Shown here one piece after another: positions 1 through 8,113 of a stretch of DNA of 64,000 bases. The DNA is from Luteolibacter pohnpeiensis. GTDB taxonomy: Bacteria; Verrucomicrobiota; Verrucomicrobiia; Verrucomicrobiales; Akkermansiaceae. How positions within the stretch are numbered: position 1 is the first letter of the stretch; each line of letters begins with the position of its first letter. The stretch covers positions 103,682 to 167,681 of the forward strand of contig NZ_JAENIJ010000007.1 in assembly GCF_016595435.1 (NCBI RefSeq). Reading direction: 5' to 3'. The notes below the pieces were generated by a model. It had not been told where the DNA came from. It worked only from the letters and a program-made list of their open reading frames with translations, and ran no database searches. Made by a program: the position numbers and the translations under genes.

Positions 1-2
1 AG

Positions 3-176
3 CTGGGACTCAACTATCGATCCGGCCCAAGCGATAACAGGCCATCGTTCAGTATCAAATCCAAACTCCAGCTAGAGCCAGGTCAGCCGCTAGAGATCAT
101 GGGCAGCTCAGGGAGTGACGGTTCCGGCAGCGGTATCCGCCTGGAATGCGAGATGCTCGATACAGATACTCACTAA
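3..176 (+). CDS. C-terminal fragment of an unknown protein
   Basis: The reading frame is open from the left edge of the window to a TAA at 174-176 and gives about 57 residues ending in LECEMLDTDTH. Both other forward frames are closed by stops within the first 80 bases. The fragment is rich in Gly and Ser and includes SGSDGSGSG. I do not recognise a domain. It ends 18 bases before the stop of the minus-strand sulfatase, so the two genes are convergent. The start lies outside the window. Confidence 0.55.
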   Translation: MGLNYRSGPSDNRPSFSIKSKLQLEPGQPLEIMGSSGSDGSGSGIRLECEMLDTDTH

Positions 177-194
177 CAATTGTTCACTCAGCCA

Positions 195-1754
195 TCAGCG
201 TTCCTGATCGATGCGCTGATTTCCAAACCACTTTGGAGGGATCACTTCGGGGACCTTGAACTCCGTGCGCAAGCGCGCGAGTTCAGCCCGAAGTTCTTTC
301 ACTTTTTCCGCATTCTCGGGAAGATCGATGACGTTGGTCATCTCGTGGGGATCGGTCTGCAAATCGAACAGTTCCTGATCGTGATATTGAGTCCCATAGA
401 ATTGGACCAATTTGTAGCGATCCGTAACAACCCCGTAATGCGGGCGAACATGATGGGCGCCCGGGTATTCGTAATATTGATAATAGAAACTCTTTCTCCA
501 GTCTTCCGGAGTATGGCCTTCCATGAGGTTCACCAAGCTGCGGCCCTGCATCTCTGATGGAATTTCAATCCCTGCCGCATCCAGAAAGGTTTCGGCAAAA
601 TCGAGATTCGACACCATCTGGTTATTGACGGAACCCGGTTTGATATGTCCGGGCCAACGTACCAGCAACGGAGTGCGCAGGGATTCTTCGAAGATCCAAC
701 GTTTATCGAACCAGCCATGTTCTCCCAGGAAGAATCCTTGGTCTGAGCAATAGATGACGATGGTGTTATCCGTCAGGCCCTCATCATCCAGGGTCTTGAG
801 AAGCTTGCCGACTCCATCATCGACCGCTTCCACGCAAGTCAGGTAATCGTGCATGTAACGTTGATACTTCCACGATACGAGTTCCTTCCCGGACAGGTTC
901 GCCTGCTCAAACTTCTCATTACGAGGTTTATAGTAGCGATTCCATTGCTCCAACTGCTCATCTGTCAATCCACGCGGTGCCACCAATTTCAAATCCCTCT
1001 TGTTCATGGTATTCGCAATGGTCATGTCCTGATCATGCTCTGCCAATCCGCGGCCGCTGTAATCATCGAACAATGTTTCAGGCTCAGGATAAACCCGATC
1101 CGGTTCTTTCCCTAACAAATCAACCGGTGGCTCCCATTCGCGATGCGGTGCTTTTTGTTGGCACATGAGCAGGAATGGCTTCGTTTTGTCCCGGTTTTTA
1201 ATCCAGTCAACGGAAGTATCCGTGATGATATCCGTCACATAGCCATCGAATTTCATGTCCGTTCCGTTGCGGATCATCGGTGGATTGTAATACACGCCCT
1301 GCCCGTGCAGGATTTGCCAAAAATCAAATCCGGTAGGCGTGCTAAGAAGATGCCATTTCCCAATCAGTGCGGTTTGATAACCCGCCGCCTGCAACAACTT
1401 TGGGAACGTCATTTGCGAACCATCAAACTTGCTGTTGGCGTTGTTCATGAAACCATTGAGATGGTTGTATTTTCCGGTCAGCACGGTCGCGCGACTCGGC
1501 CCGCATATCGCGTTGGGAACCAAACAGCGGTCGAACCGCATTCCTTCTTTAGCAATTCGATCGATATGGGGCGTTTGGTTCAATTTCCTGGCGTCGCCGT
1601 AGGCACTGATCGCCTGCCAGGCATGATCGTCAGAGAATATGAAGACGATATTCGGCTTCTTGTCCTCCGCATGGAGTGGACTGGTCAACAGGAATCCAGC
1701 CAATAGGCAAACTCCCATGCGGCTGTTATAGAACGGTCGATAAAGGCAAATCAT
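195..1754 (-). CDS. Secreted sulfatase (family S1, N-sulfoglucosamine sulfohydrolase/arylsulfatase type)
   Basis: A formylglycine-dependent sulfatase that should hydrolyse sulfate esters, probably of polysaccharides, outside the cytoplasm. The N-terminus is a signal peptide ending near LHA at residue 29. The first metal-binding segment FIFSDDH follows at about residues 38-44. The sulfatase signature CGPSR is at residues 84-88, where Cys84 would become formylglycine. The C-terminal third has the DRYKLVQF and ELFDLQTDPHEMTN pattern of planctomycete and verrucomicrobial sulfatases. A second ATG at 1718 (residue 13) would also leave a signal peptide. No anaerobic maturase or other sulfatase lies next to it. 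The substrate cannot be told from sequence. Confidence 0.93.
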   Translation of the reverse strand: MICLYRPFYNSRMGVCLLAGFLLTSPLHAEDKKPNIVFIFSDDHAWQAISAYGDARKLNQTPHIDRIAKEGMRFDRCLVPNAICGPSRATVLTGKYNHLNGFMNNANSKFDGSQMTFPKLLQAAGYQTALIGKWHLLSTPTGFDFWQILHGQGVYYNPPMIRNGTDMKFDGYVTDIITDTSVDWIKNRDKTKPFLLMCQQKAPHREWEPPVDLLGKEPDRVYPEPETLFDDYSGRGLAEHDQDMTIANTMNKRDLKLVAPRGLTDEQLEQWNRYYKPRNEKFEQANLSGKELVSWKYQRYMHDYLTCVEAVDDGVGKLLKTLDDEGLTDNTIVIYCSDQGFFLGEHGWFDKRWIFEESLRTPLLVRWPGHIKPGSVNNQMVSNLDFAETFLDAAGIEIPSEMQGRSLVNLMEGHTPEDWRKSFYYQYYEYPGAHHVRPHYGVVTDRYKLVQFYGTQYHDQELFDLQTDPHEMTNVIDLPENAEKVKELRAELARLRTEFKVPEVIPPKWFGNQRIDQER

Positions 1755-1977
1755 GAATTCGAATGAGGGTTTTCAGGATTGAACGCCGAACTCGCCCGGT
1801 GACCCAGCGCATAATCCGGTATTACAAAAAAGCCGAATGGCAACTTCTTGAAGATTTCGTGTCATGCAGATTTCGAGTTTCCCCGGCTTGCACTCTGGGT
1901 CGCAAAAGGTTCTGCTAGGCGGACGCCGACCGCGCCACTGCTGTCGGGCGGTATCCCCGCACTTTCCTGTATTTCCC

Positions 1978-3381
1978 ATGCCTCGAAAAACCAAACTTAT
2001 CTGCACCCTCGGTCCTGCAACGGAATCCGAAGAAATGATCGGAACCCTGATCGACGCTGGCACCAACGTTTTCCGGCTCAACATGAGCCACGCCAAGCAC
2101 GAATGGGCGGCAGAAATGACGCGCCGCGTGCGCCGCGCCGCTGAACAACGCAAAGCTCAAATCCCCGTTTTGTTCGATCTCACCGGTCCATCGATTCGCA
2201 CTGGCGATCTCGAAAAACCGTTTGAACTGAAACTCGGCGATGTGGTCGAATTCCGCAATTCGGGCACCGCTCCCGCCATCCCGCTTTCAACCACGGTCAA
2301 TTATGATGGTTTGATGGCCGACGTGAAGCAAGGCAACACGCTTGTCGTCGATAACGGAGCACTGCTCATGCGGATCGACTCCGTGATGGAGGACCGGATT
2401 CTTTGTTACGTGAAAACTCCCGGGACCATGGGGTCACGCCGCCACATCAACCTGCCGGGCGTGCGCTTGAATCTCCCTGCTCTAACCGAAAAAGATCACA
2501 AGGATCTGGCACTCGCCGTGGAGTGCAAGGCCGACTACATCGCCGGCTCCTTCGTGCGCGACGCCGCCCACGTGCGCGAGCTGCGCGAAGCCATGGAGGC
2601 GATTGACGGTGAAGCACAAATCGTCGCCAAGGTAGAGGATCAGGAGGCGATGAAAAACATCGATGCAATCATCCAGGAGGCCGATGTCATCATGGTCGCC
2701 CGAGGCGATCTCGGGGTGGAAATTGACTTTGAAGACCTGCCGATCGTGCAGCGCCGGATTGTTAAACGCTGCCACGAACTTGGAACCCGCGTCATCGTTG
2801 CGACACAGATGCTTGAGTCGATGATCTCGAACCCGACACCTACCCGCGCGGAGGTTACCGACGTTTCGAATGCCGCTTACGAAGAAGCCGACTGCTTGAT
2901 GCTTTCCGGTGAAACATCCGTCGGTCGCTATCCGGAACGTTGCGTCGAAGCGATCGTCCGCATCGCCACTCGAATTGAACGTTCTGGCGGTCTTGGCTAT
3001 GGCCATAACGTGTTGCTGCGCGATGAGCGCCAGAAGGTGGCACGCGCTGCGGTGACACTCGCAGACTCCTTGCCGGAAGGTCGATTGGTCGTCCTCACTC
3101 GCCGTGGAGTTTTGGCAAACCATGTCGCCATGCTACGTCCAAAAACAGCTGGTTTCTATGCCTTTACGCCAAACGAGCGTGTCTGCCGCCAGCTTGCCTT
3201 GACCCGGGGCATCACGCCATTCCGCATGGCTTTTGCCACCAACATCGAGGAAACGATCAAACGCGTCGGCGAGCATCTCGTCGCCGAAGGTCTCGCCCGC
3301 CCGGGCACGCCAATCGTGATCGTTTCTGACATTTTGTCCGACCATTTCGCGGCCAATTCGATCTTGCTTCACCACGCATAA
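1978..3381 (+). CDS. pyk: Pyruvate kinase
   Basis: Catalyses phosphoenolpyruvate + ADP to pyruvate + ATP in the cytoplasm. The start at 1978 gives MPRKTKLICTLGPATES, the usual beginning of the family, and 467 residues, close to the normal 470. The open frame extends upstream to 1864, but those codons read as unrelated sequence. Visible motifs are the NMSHAKHEW segment, KVEDQEAMKNID with the catalytic Lys, MVARGDLGVEI, and the ATQMLESMI signature. A C-terminal alpha/beta domain ends at FAANSILLHHA. The upstream 220 bases are shared with the divergent sulfatase. The methyltransferase gene begins 30 bases downstream and may be cotranscribed. Confidence 0.96.
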   Translation: MPRKTKLICTLGPATESEEMIGTLIDAGTNVFRLNMSHAKHEWAAEMTRRVRRAAEQRKAQIPVLFDLTGPSIRTGDLEKPFELKLGDVVEFRNSGTAPAIPLSTTVNYDGLMADVKQGNTLVVDNGALLMRIDSVMEDRILCYVKTPGTMGSRRHINLPGVRLNLPALTEKDHKDLALAVECKADYIAGSFVRDAAHVRELREAMEAIDGEAQIVAKVEDQEAMKNIDAIIQEADVIMVARGDLGVEIDFEDLPIVQRRIVKRCHELGTRVIVATQMLESMISNPTPTRAEVTDVSNAAYEEADCLMLSGETSVGRYPERCVEAIVRIATRIERSGGLGYGHNVLLRDERQKVARAAVTLADSLPEGRLVVLTRRGVLANHVAMLRPKTAGFYAFTPNERVCRQLALTRGITPFRMAFATNIEETIKRVGEHLVAEGLARPGTPIVIVSDILSDHFAANSILLHHA

Positions 3382-3411
3382 GCATGGCGCTGCGGAAGCT
3401 TGCCTGAATCC

Positions 3412-4224
3412 ATGAATCTGCTCCATGGCGATTGCCTGAAGTTGCTCCCTACCCTGGCCGAGCAATCCTTCGATCTGGTGGTGACATCACCTCCCTATAA
3501 TTTGGGCATCGCCTACAGCAGCTTCAAGGACACCGCACCTCGCGATGAATTCATCGATTGGTGCAAGTCGTGGTCGGCGGAGCTGAAACGCGTGATGGCA
3601 GATGACGCATCGTTTTTTCTCAACATCGGTGCCTCGCCTGCCAATCCGCTGCTGCCGCATCAGCTCATTCTTGCGTTGACGGATGGCCCGGAGCCCTTGT
3701 TTGTGCTGCAAAACACTTTCCACTGGATTAAATCCATCACCGTGGAAACCCGGCAGTCGGAGTTCCTGAGCGTTGGCCATTTCAAGCCAATCAACTCCAA
3801 GCGCTACGTCAACGACTGCCACGAATACGTGTTCCATCTCACCAAAACCGGCGATATCGCTCTGGATCGTCGGGCTGCCGGTGTTCCCTATCAGGATAAA
3901 TCCAACATCGCACGCTGGGGCCACACGGATGGCGTGGACAAACGCTGCCGTGGCAACAACTGGTTCATCCCCTACGACACCATTGTGTCTCGCGCCAAAG
4001 AACGCCCCCACCCCGCGACCTTTCCCATCGCACTGGTGGAACAATGCATTCGAATTCATGGCAAAGGCAAAGCCACCCGGCTGATCGATCCATTCTTGGG
4101 CATCGGAACCTCCGCCATCGCCGCACAACGCCAAAATTTGGCCGGATTTACCGGGATCGAGCTGGATCTCGGGTATTTGGAGACCGCCCGTCTCCGGCTT
4201 GATGAGGAACACACCCTACTTTGA
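3412..4224 (+). CDS. Solitary site-specific DNA methyltransferase (beta-type order, probably N4-cytosine)
   Basis: Transfers a methyl group from SAM to the amino group of a base in a DNA target. The catalytic motif IV reads TSPPYN at residues 25-30. The SAM-binding motif DPFLGIGTSAIAA lies near the C-terminus, giving the IV-before-I order of beta-class enzymes. SPPY rather than DPPY is typical of m4C enzymes. The ATG at 3412 is preferred over a TTG at 3400 because a GGAAG at 3393-3397 lies too close to the TTG. About 270 residues is short but complete. No restriction endonuclease or specificity subunit lies nearby, so it appears to be an orphan enzyme behind pyk. Confidence 0.88.
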   Translation: MNLLHGDCLKLLPTLAEQSFDLVVTSPPYNLGIAYSSFKDTAPRDEFIDWCKSWSAELKRVMADDASFFLNIGASPANPLLPHQLILALTDGPEPLFVLQNTFHWIKSITVETRQSEFLSVGHFKPINSKRYVNDCHEYVFHLTKTGDIALDRRAAGVPYQDKSNIARWGHTDGVDKRCRGNNWFIPYDTIVSRAKERPHPATFPIALVEQCIRIHGKGKATRLIDPFLGIGTSAIAAQRQNLAGFTGIELDLGYLETARLRLDEEHTLL

Positions 4225-4332
4225 TGGCCCGTCTACCTTTGGATGATTGCCTTCCCTGACCGTTTGACTTGCCGTGCCTCGCCGCACTGAGCTTAATCCC
4301 CTCCCACACGACACCGCTGTCCTCCCATTTTC

Positions 4333-6624
4333 ATGACCCATCTCGAGACTATCGCCCGCGAATCCGGCATTTCGCTTTCCTCCGTCACTTCCACTGCCAA
4401 ATTGCTATCCGAGGGAGCCACGGTGCCCTTCATTTCCCGTTATCGGAAGGAACAGACCGGATCGTTGGACGAAGTGCAAATCACCACGATTCGTGACCGG
4501 ATGCTCCAGTTGGCGGAATTGGACCAGCGCCGCACGACCGTGCTCAAGTCGTTGGAAGAGAGATCCCTGCTCACCCCGGAACTCAAGAAAAAGCTCGAAG
4601 CTGCAACCACGCTTTCGACAGTCGAAGACATTTTCCTGCCATTCCGCCCAAAACGTCAGACTCGCGCGACCAAGGCCATCGAACGTGGCCTGACTCCACT
4701 CGCCGACTGGCTGCTGGAAAATCAATCCGCAGATCCTGCCGACGAAGCCGCCAAATTCATTGATGAAGAGAAGGAAGTCGCCACCGCAAGTGACGCACTG
4801 GCTGGCGCACGCGACATCATCGCGGAACGCGTGGCCGACGATGCCGCGCTGCGTGGCCGGGTTCGTAAAATCTACGAAGAAACGGCCACGGTTTCCTCCA
4901 AGGTGATGTACGGCAAGGATGAAGACCCGGAAGCCGCCAAGTTCCGTGACTACTTCGAGTGGTCCGAGCCTCTTTCTTCGATCCCATCGCACCGGATGTT
5001 GGCGATTCGTCGTGGGGAGAAGGAAGGATTTTTGCTGATGCGAGTCGAAGTTTCGTTGGATCGGGTCACGGCAGAAGCATTGCCGGATTGGGTGAAATCT
5101 TCCGCCGAAGCCGGCCATCAGGTTTCGCTGGCGGTGGAAGACGGCTGCAAGCGCCTGCTCATGCCATCGATGGAAACCGAAGCGCGACTCCAAGCCAAAA
5201 AGCGCGCCGACGAAACCGCGATCAAAGTTTTCGCAGACAACCTCAGAGAACTGCTTCTGGCATCGGCTCTGGGAGAAAAACGCCTGCTAGCTATCGATCC
5301 CGGTTTCCGCACCGGATGCAAAACCGTGGTGTTGGACCGCTCGGGCAAATTGCTGCACCACACCGTTCTTTACGCGACAGCTGGCTCTAACAACCAGCTC
5401 TACGAAAGCGCGACCGAGCTGCTGGCGATGGTGAAAAAGTATGACATCGAAGCGATTGCCATCGGCAATGGCACCGCCAGCCGTGAAACCGAGGCATTTG
5501 TTAGAAAGCTGAAACTCCCGGCTTCGATTCCCGTGATCACCGTGAATGAAAGTGGTGCATCCATCTATTCTGCCTCGGATGTGGCCCGAGAAGAATTCCC
5601 GGATCAGGACGTCACCGTTCGCGGTGCGGTATCGATTGGCCGCCGTTTGATGGACCCGCTTGCCGAACTGGTGAAGATCGATCCGAAGTCAATCGGGGTC
5701 GGCCAATATCAGCACGACGTGGATCAACGCGCGCTCAAAACCAGTCTGGATGACATCGTGATTTCGTGCGTGAACGCAGTCGGTGTTGAACTCAATACCG
5801 CCTCGAAGCAGTTGCTGTCCTACGTCTCCGGACTCAACAGCTCGCTGGCGGAAAACATCGTCATCTATCGTAACGAAAACGGTGCTTTCAGCTCACGCGA
5901 ACAACTCAAAAAGGTTTCTCGTCTGGGTGATAAAGCCTTCGAACAAGCGGCCGGCTTCCTGCGCGTCCGGGGCGGTGCCCACCCCCTCGATTCTTCGGCA
6001 GTGCATCCGGAACGCTACGCACTGGTTGAAAAAATGGCGGCGGATGTAGGCTGCAAGGTGGAAGAATTGTTAGGCAATGATGCCGCCCGCAAAAAAATCG
6101 ACCTGAAGAAATACATCAGTGACGAGGTGGGTCTCCCAACCCTTCAGGACATTCTTGGCGAGCTTGCCAAACCGGGACGCGATCCGCGCAAACAATTCGA
6201 GGTTTTCTCATTTGTCGAAGGCGTTGAAAAACCATCGGACCTCCAAGTCGGCATGAAACTGCCAGGGATCGTCACCAACGTCACCGCCTTCGGTGCGTTC
6301 GTCGATGTAGGTGTCCATCAGGACGGATTGGTCCACGTGAGTCAGCTGGCGGATCATTTCGTACGAGATGCATCCGAGGTGGTGAAAGTCGGCCAAAAAG
6401 TTCAGGTCACGGTCATGGAAGTGGATCTGAAACGGAACCGCATCGCGCTTTCCATGAAATCGAAACCGGATCTGGAAGGTCAGCGCAGCCCGAGAGGAGA
6501 CCGCGACTCACGCCCTGCCCCATCGCGTTCCGGCGGCAATCCACGGCCTGGAAATTTCAAGCCCAACTCGGCTCCGGGCAACGACTGGTTCTCCCAAGCG
6601 CTACAAAATGCGAAGAAGAAGTGA
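4333..6624 (+). CDS. tex: Tex family RNA-binding transcription accessory protein
   Basis: A cytoplasmic nucleic-acid-binding protein related to Spt6, implicated in transcription in other bacteria. The order of parts is the Tex order: an N-terminal helical region (residues 1-310), a YqgF-like RNase H fold beginning at LLAIDPGFRTGCKTV (about 317), helix-hairpin-helix repeats around 500-570 (SSREQLKKVSRLGDKAFEQ), and an S1 domain at about 640-715 (GIVTNVTAFGAFVDVGVHQ). The last 50 residues are a basic, Pro/Arg/Gly-rich tail that is probably disordered. At 763 residues it matches the usual length. It stands alone, 108 bases after the methyltransferase. Confidence 0.95.
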   Translation: MTHLETIARESGISLSSVTSTAKLLSEGATVPFISRYRKEQTGSLDEVQITTIRDRMLQLAELDQRRTTVLKSLEERSLLTPELKKKLEAATTLSTVEDIFLPFRPKRQTRATKAIERGLTPLADWLLENQSADPADEAAKFIDEEKEVATASDALAGARDIIAERVADDAALRGRVRKIYEETATVSSKVMYGKDEDPEAAKFRDYFEWSEPLSSIPSHRMLAIRRGEKEGFLLMRVEVSLDRVTAEALPDWVKSSAEAGHQVSLAVEDGCKRLLMPSMETEARLQAKKRADETAIKVFADNLRELLLASALGEKRLLAIDPGFRTGCKTVVLDRSGKLLHHTVLYATAGSNNQLYESATELLAMVKKYDIEAIAIGNGTASRETEAFVRKLKLPASIPVITVNESGASIYSASDVAREEFPDQDVTVRGAVSIGRRLMDPLAELVKIDPKSIGVGQYQHDVDQRALKTSLDDIVISCVNAVGVELNTASKQLLSYVSGLNSSLAENIVIYRNENGAFSSREQLKKVSRLGDKAFEQAAGFLRVRGGAHPLDSSAVHPERYALVEKMAADVGCKVEELLGNDAARKKIDLKKYISDEVGLPTLQDILGELAKPGRDPRKQFEVFSFVEGVEKPSDLQVGMKLPGIVTNVTAFGAFVDVGVHQDGLVHVSQLADHFVRDASEVVKVGQKVQVTVMEVDLKRNRIALSMKSKPDLEGQRSPRGDRDSRPAPSRSGGNPRPGNFKPNSAPGNDWFSQALQNAKKK

Positions 6625-6663
6625 TTTTCTAGCGTAGTCCCTTCCAATCAGACCAGCGACTTG

Positions 6664-8019
6664 ATGCAGAATACGGAGCGAATCAGCCATCCATCCACGT
6701 CTTCTCGATCACCTCTCGACAAGATACTGGATGCAGCTCCGGTGTTCCTTGCATTGATCCTGGGACTGATTCCGCAGATGCTTTTCTCATCTCCTCAATA
6801 CTGTGCAAAACCGAGGATGTGGGCATTTTCGCTCTGCCTGCTGTTAGCCTGGAGAGTGTTTCCAAACCGCTTCAAGGGCCCTGGTAAATTGAGCAAGTGC
6901 GCCATCGCCGGACTCTTGATCGCCCACCTTTCCTCCCTGATAGGCGGCTTGCTTCATGGAGTAAGCCTCGGCACCGTCAGCTACCAATTGGTGCAAGGGT
7001 TGATCGCCCTGATCGGGCTATCGGTGATTGTGGCGACCTTTCTTCAGCCACGTTGGTGGAAAACCGGAAAAATCACAGCGGCCTGGATGTTGGGAAGCAT
7101 GTTCGTCATTTCCTATTTCTGCTATTTCCTGGCGATCGACCAACTGATCCCAATGGGTCACAACACGAAGTATTTTGAGCCTACCCGCTTGGTGCTGATC
7201 TGGCCTTTGCGGATCTGGGGAGGTCAAATCGGTTGGGAACATGCCAACCATGCCGCGTTTGTCTTTGCCGTCGGGATGGTGATGATTTTCGAGTATCTCG
7301 CAGTTCAGAAAGCAAAACGAGCATGGCCATGGTGGTTGCTCGCGTTAGGGCTGGGCACTGCAGTGTTCTTGACCGGATCGAGAAGCGCCTGGCTCATGTT
7401 GCTTGCAGCAATCCCTCTGGTTTTGTTTCGCCGGCAAAAACCATTTCTCATACCAGCTGTTGCCGTTCTCGGTGGTGTGTTGGCCTGCGGGGTTTTGAGT
7501 CTCCACGTGAAGGAAACCTTGATGGCTCGCAGTTCTGAGAGAGCGATTGAAAAAAACCTCACCAGCCCGACGACTCCGGCGCCTACGAGAGATATCCACT
7601 TGGAAGGTTTGGTCGAAAGAGGCAGTGCGGGTCGCCTCTCGGCCTACCGAACCTTTTGGAATGAATTCCAGGATTCTAAAATTTTTGGTCGCGGTCTGTC
7701 AGCAACGGGAAAACCGATCGTGCAGCTGATGCATGAGCATTCGAGCTACCTGGCCACTTTCCGAGGCGGTGGATTTATTGCTCTAGCCGGTCACCTGCTG
7801 ACTCTTGCTGCCGCATTGCTCGCCGCAAGCATTTTGTTTATTCGAGGCTGCCGCTGGCCACTCACGCTGCTGGTCGTCATCCTCCCCGGACTATTATTTG
7901 ATCGTGGGAATGTTTTCCTGATGAGCGGTCGATATGAATTCGTGTTTCACTGGGTCGCGGTGATTGCGCCATTTTTAATCATTGCTTCGAAAAGCGATCC
8001 TATTCCAGCAAAGAATTGA
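6664..8019 (+). CDS. O-antigen ligase / polysaccharide polymerase-like membrane protein (Wzy_C)
   Basis: An inner-membrane protein with about ten to twelve hydrophobic segments and one large periplasmic loop (about residues 280-350). The Wzy_C pattern surrounds that loop: GSRSAWLML before it, then RLSAYRTFWNEF, IFGRGL and MHEHSSYL. The MHEHSSYL His is the type of residue essential in WaaL enzymes. It probably joins O-antigen or exopolysaccharide to a lipid or protein acceptor, or polymerises it. The ATG at 6664 is used; a TTG just before it is also possible. It lies 39 bases after tex. No glycosyltransferase cluster is nearby, so the glycan substrate is unknown. Confidence 0.8.
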   Translation: MQNTERISHPSTSSRSPLDKILDAAPVFLALILGLIPQMLFSSPQYCAKPRMWAFSLCLLLAWRVFPNRFKGPGKLSKCAIAGLLIAHLSSLIGGLLHGVSLGTVSYQLVQGLIALIGLSVIVATFLQPRWWKTGKITAAWMLGSMFVISYFCYFLAIDQLIPMGHNTKYFEPTRLVLIWPLRIWGGQIGWEHANHAAFVFAVGMVMIFEYLAVQKAKRAWPWWLLALGLGTAVFLTGSRSAWLMLLAAIPLVLFRRQKPFLIPAVAVLGGVLACGVLSLHVKETLMARSSERAIEKNLTSPTTPAPTRDIHLEGLVERGSAGRLSAYRTFWNEFQDSKIFGRGLSATGKPIVQLMHEHSSYLATFRGGGFIALAGHLLTLAAALLAASILFIRGCRWPLTLLVVILPGLLFDRGNVFLMSGRYEFVFHWVAVIAPFLIIASKSDPIPAKN

Positions 8020-8113
8020 GAATACTCACCATATCTATCAGATCTGGTGATTCGTGACGCTTTGTCTTGCCTAATTGTCATGATGGTTCAATAAATATGG
8101 GTTCCCATTTTTC

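Noticed and set aside
4405..5193. A 262-codon minus-strand frame inside tex
   Set aside because: It is the mirror of conserved Tex sequence and is Arg/Gly/Phe-rich with no known motif, as expected for antisense shadows.
8031..8053. CACCATATC/GATCTGGTG inverted repeat after the Wzy_C gene
   Set aside because: One mismatch, a short stem and no T tract; probably chance.
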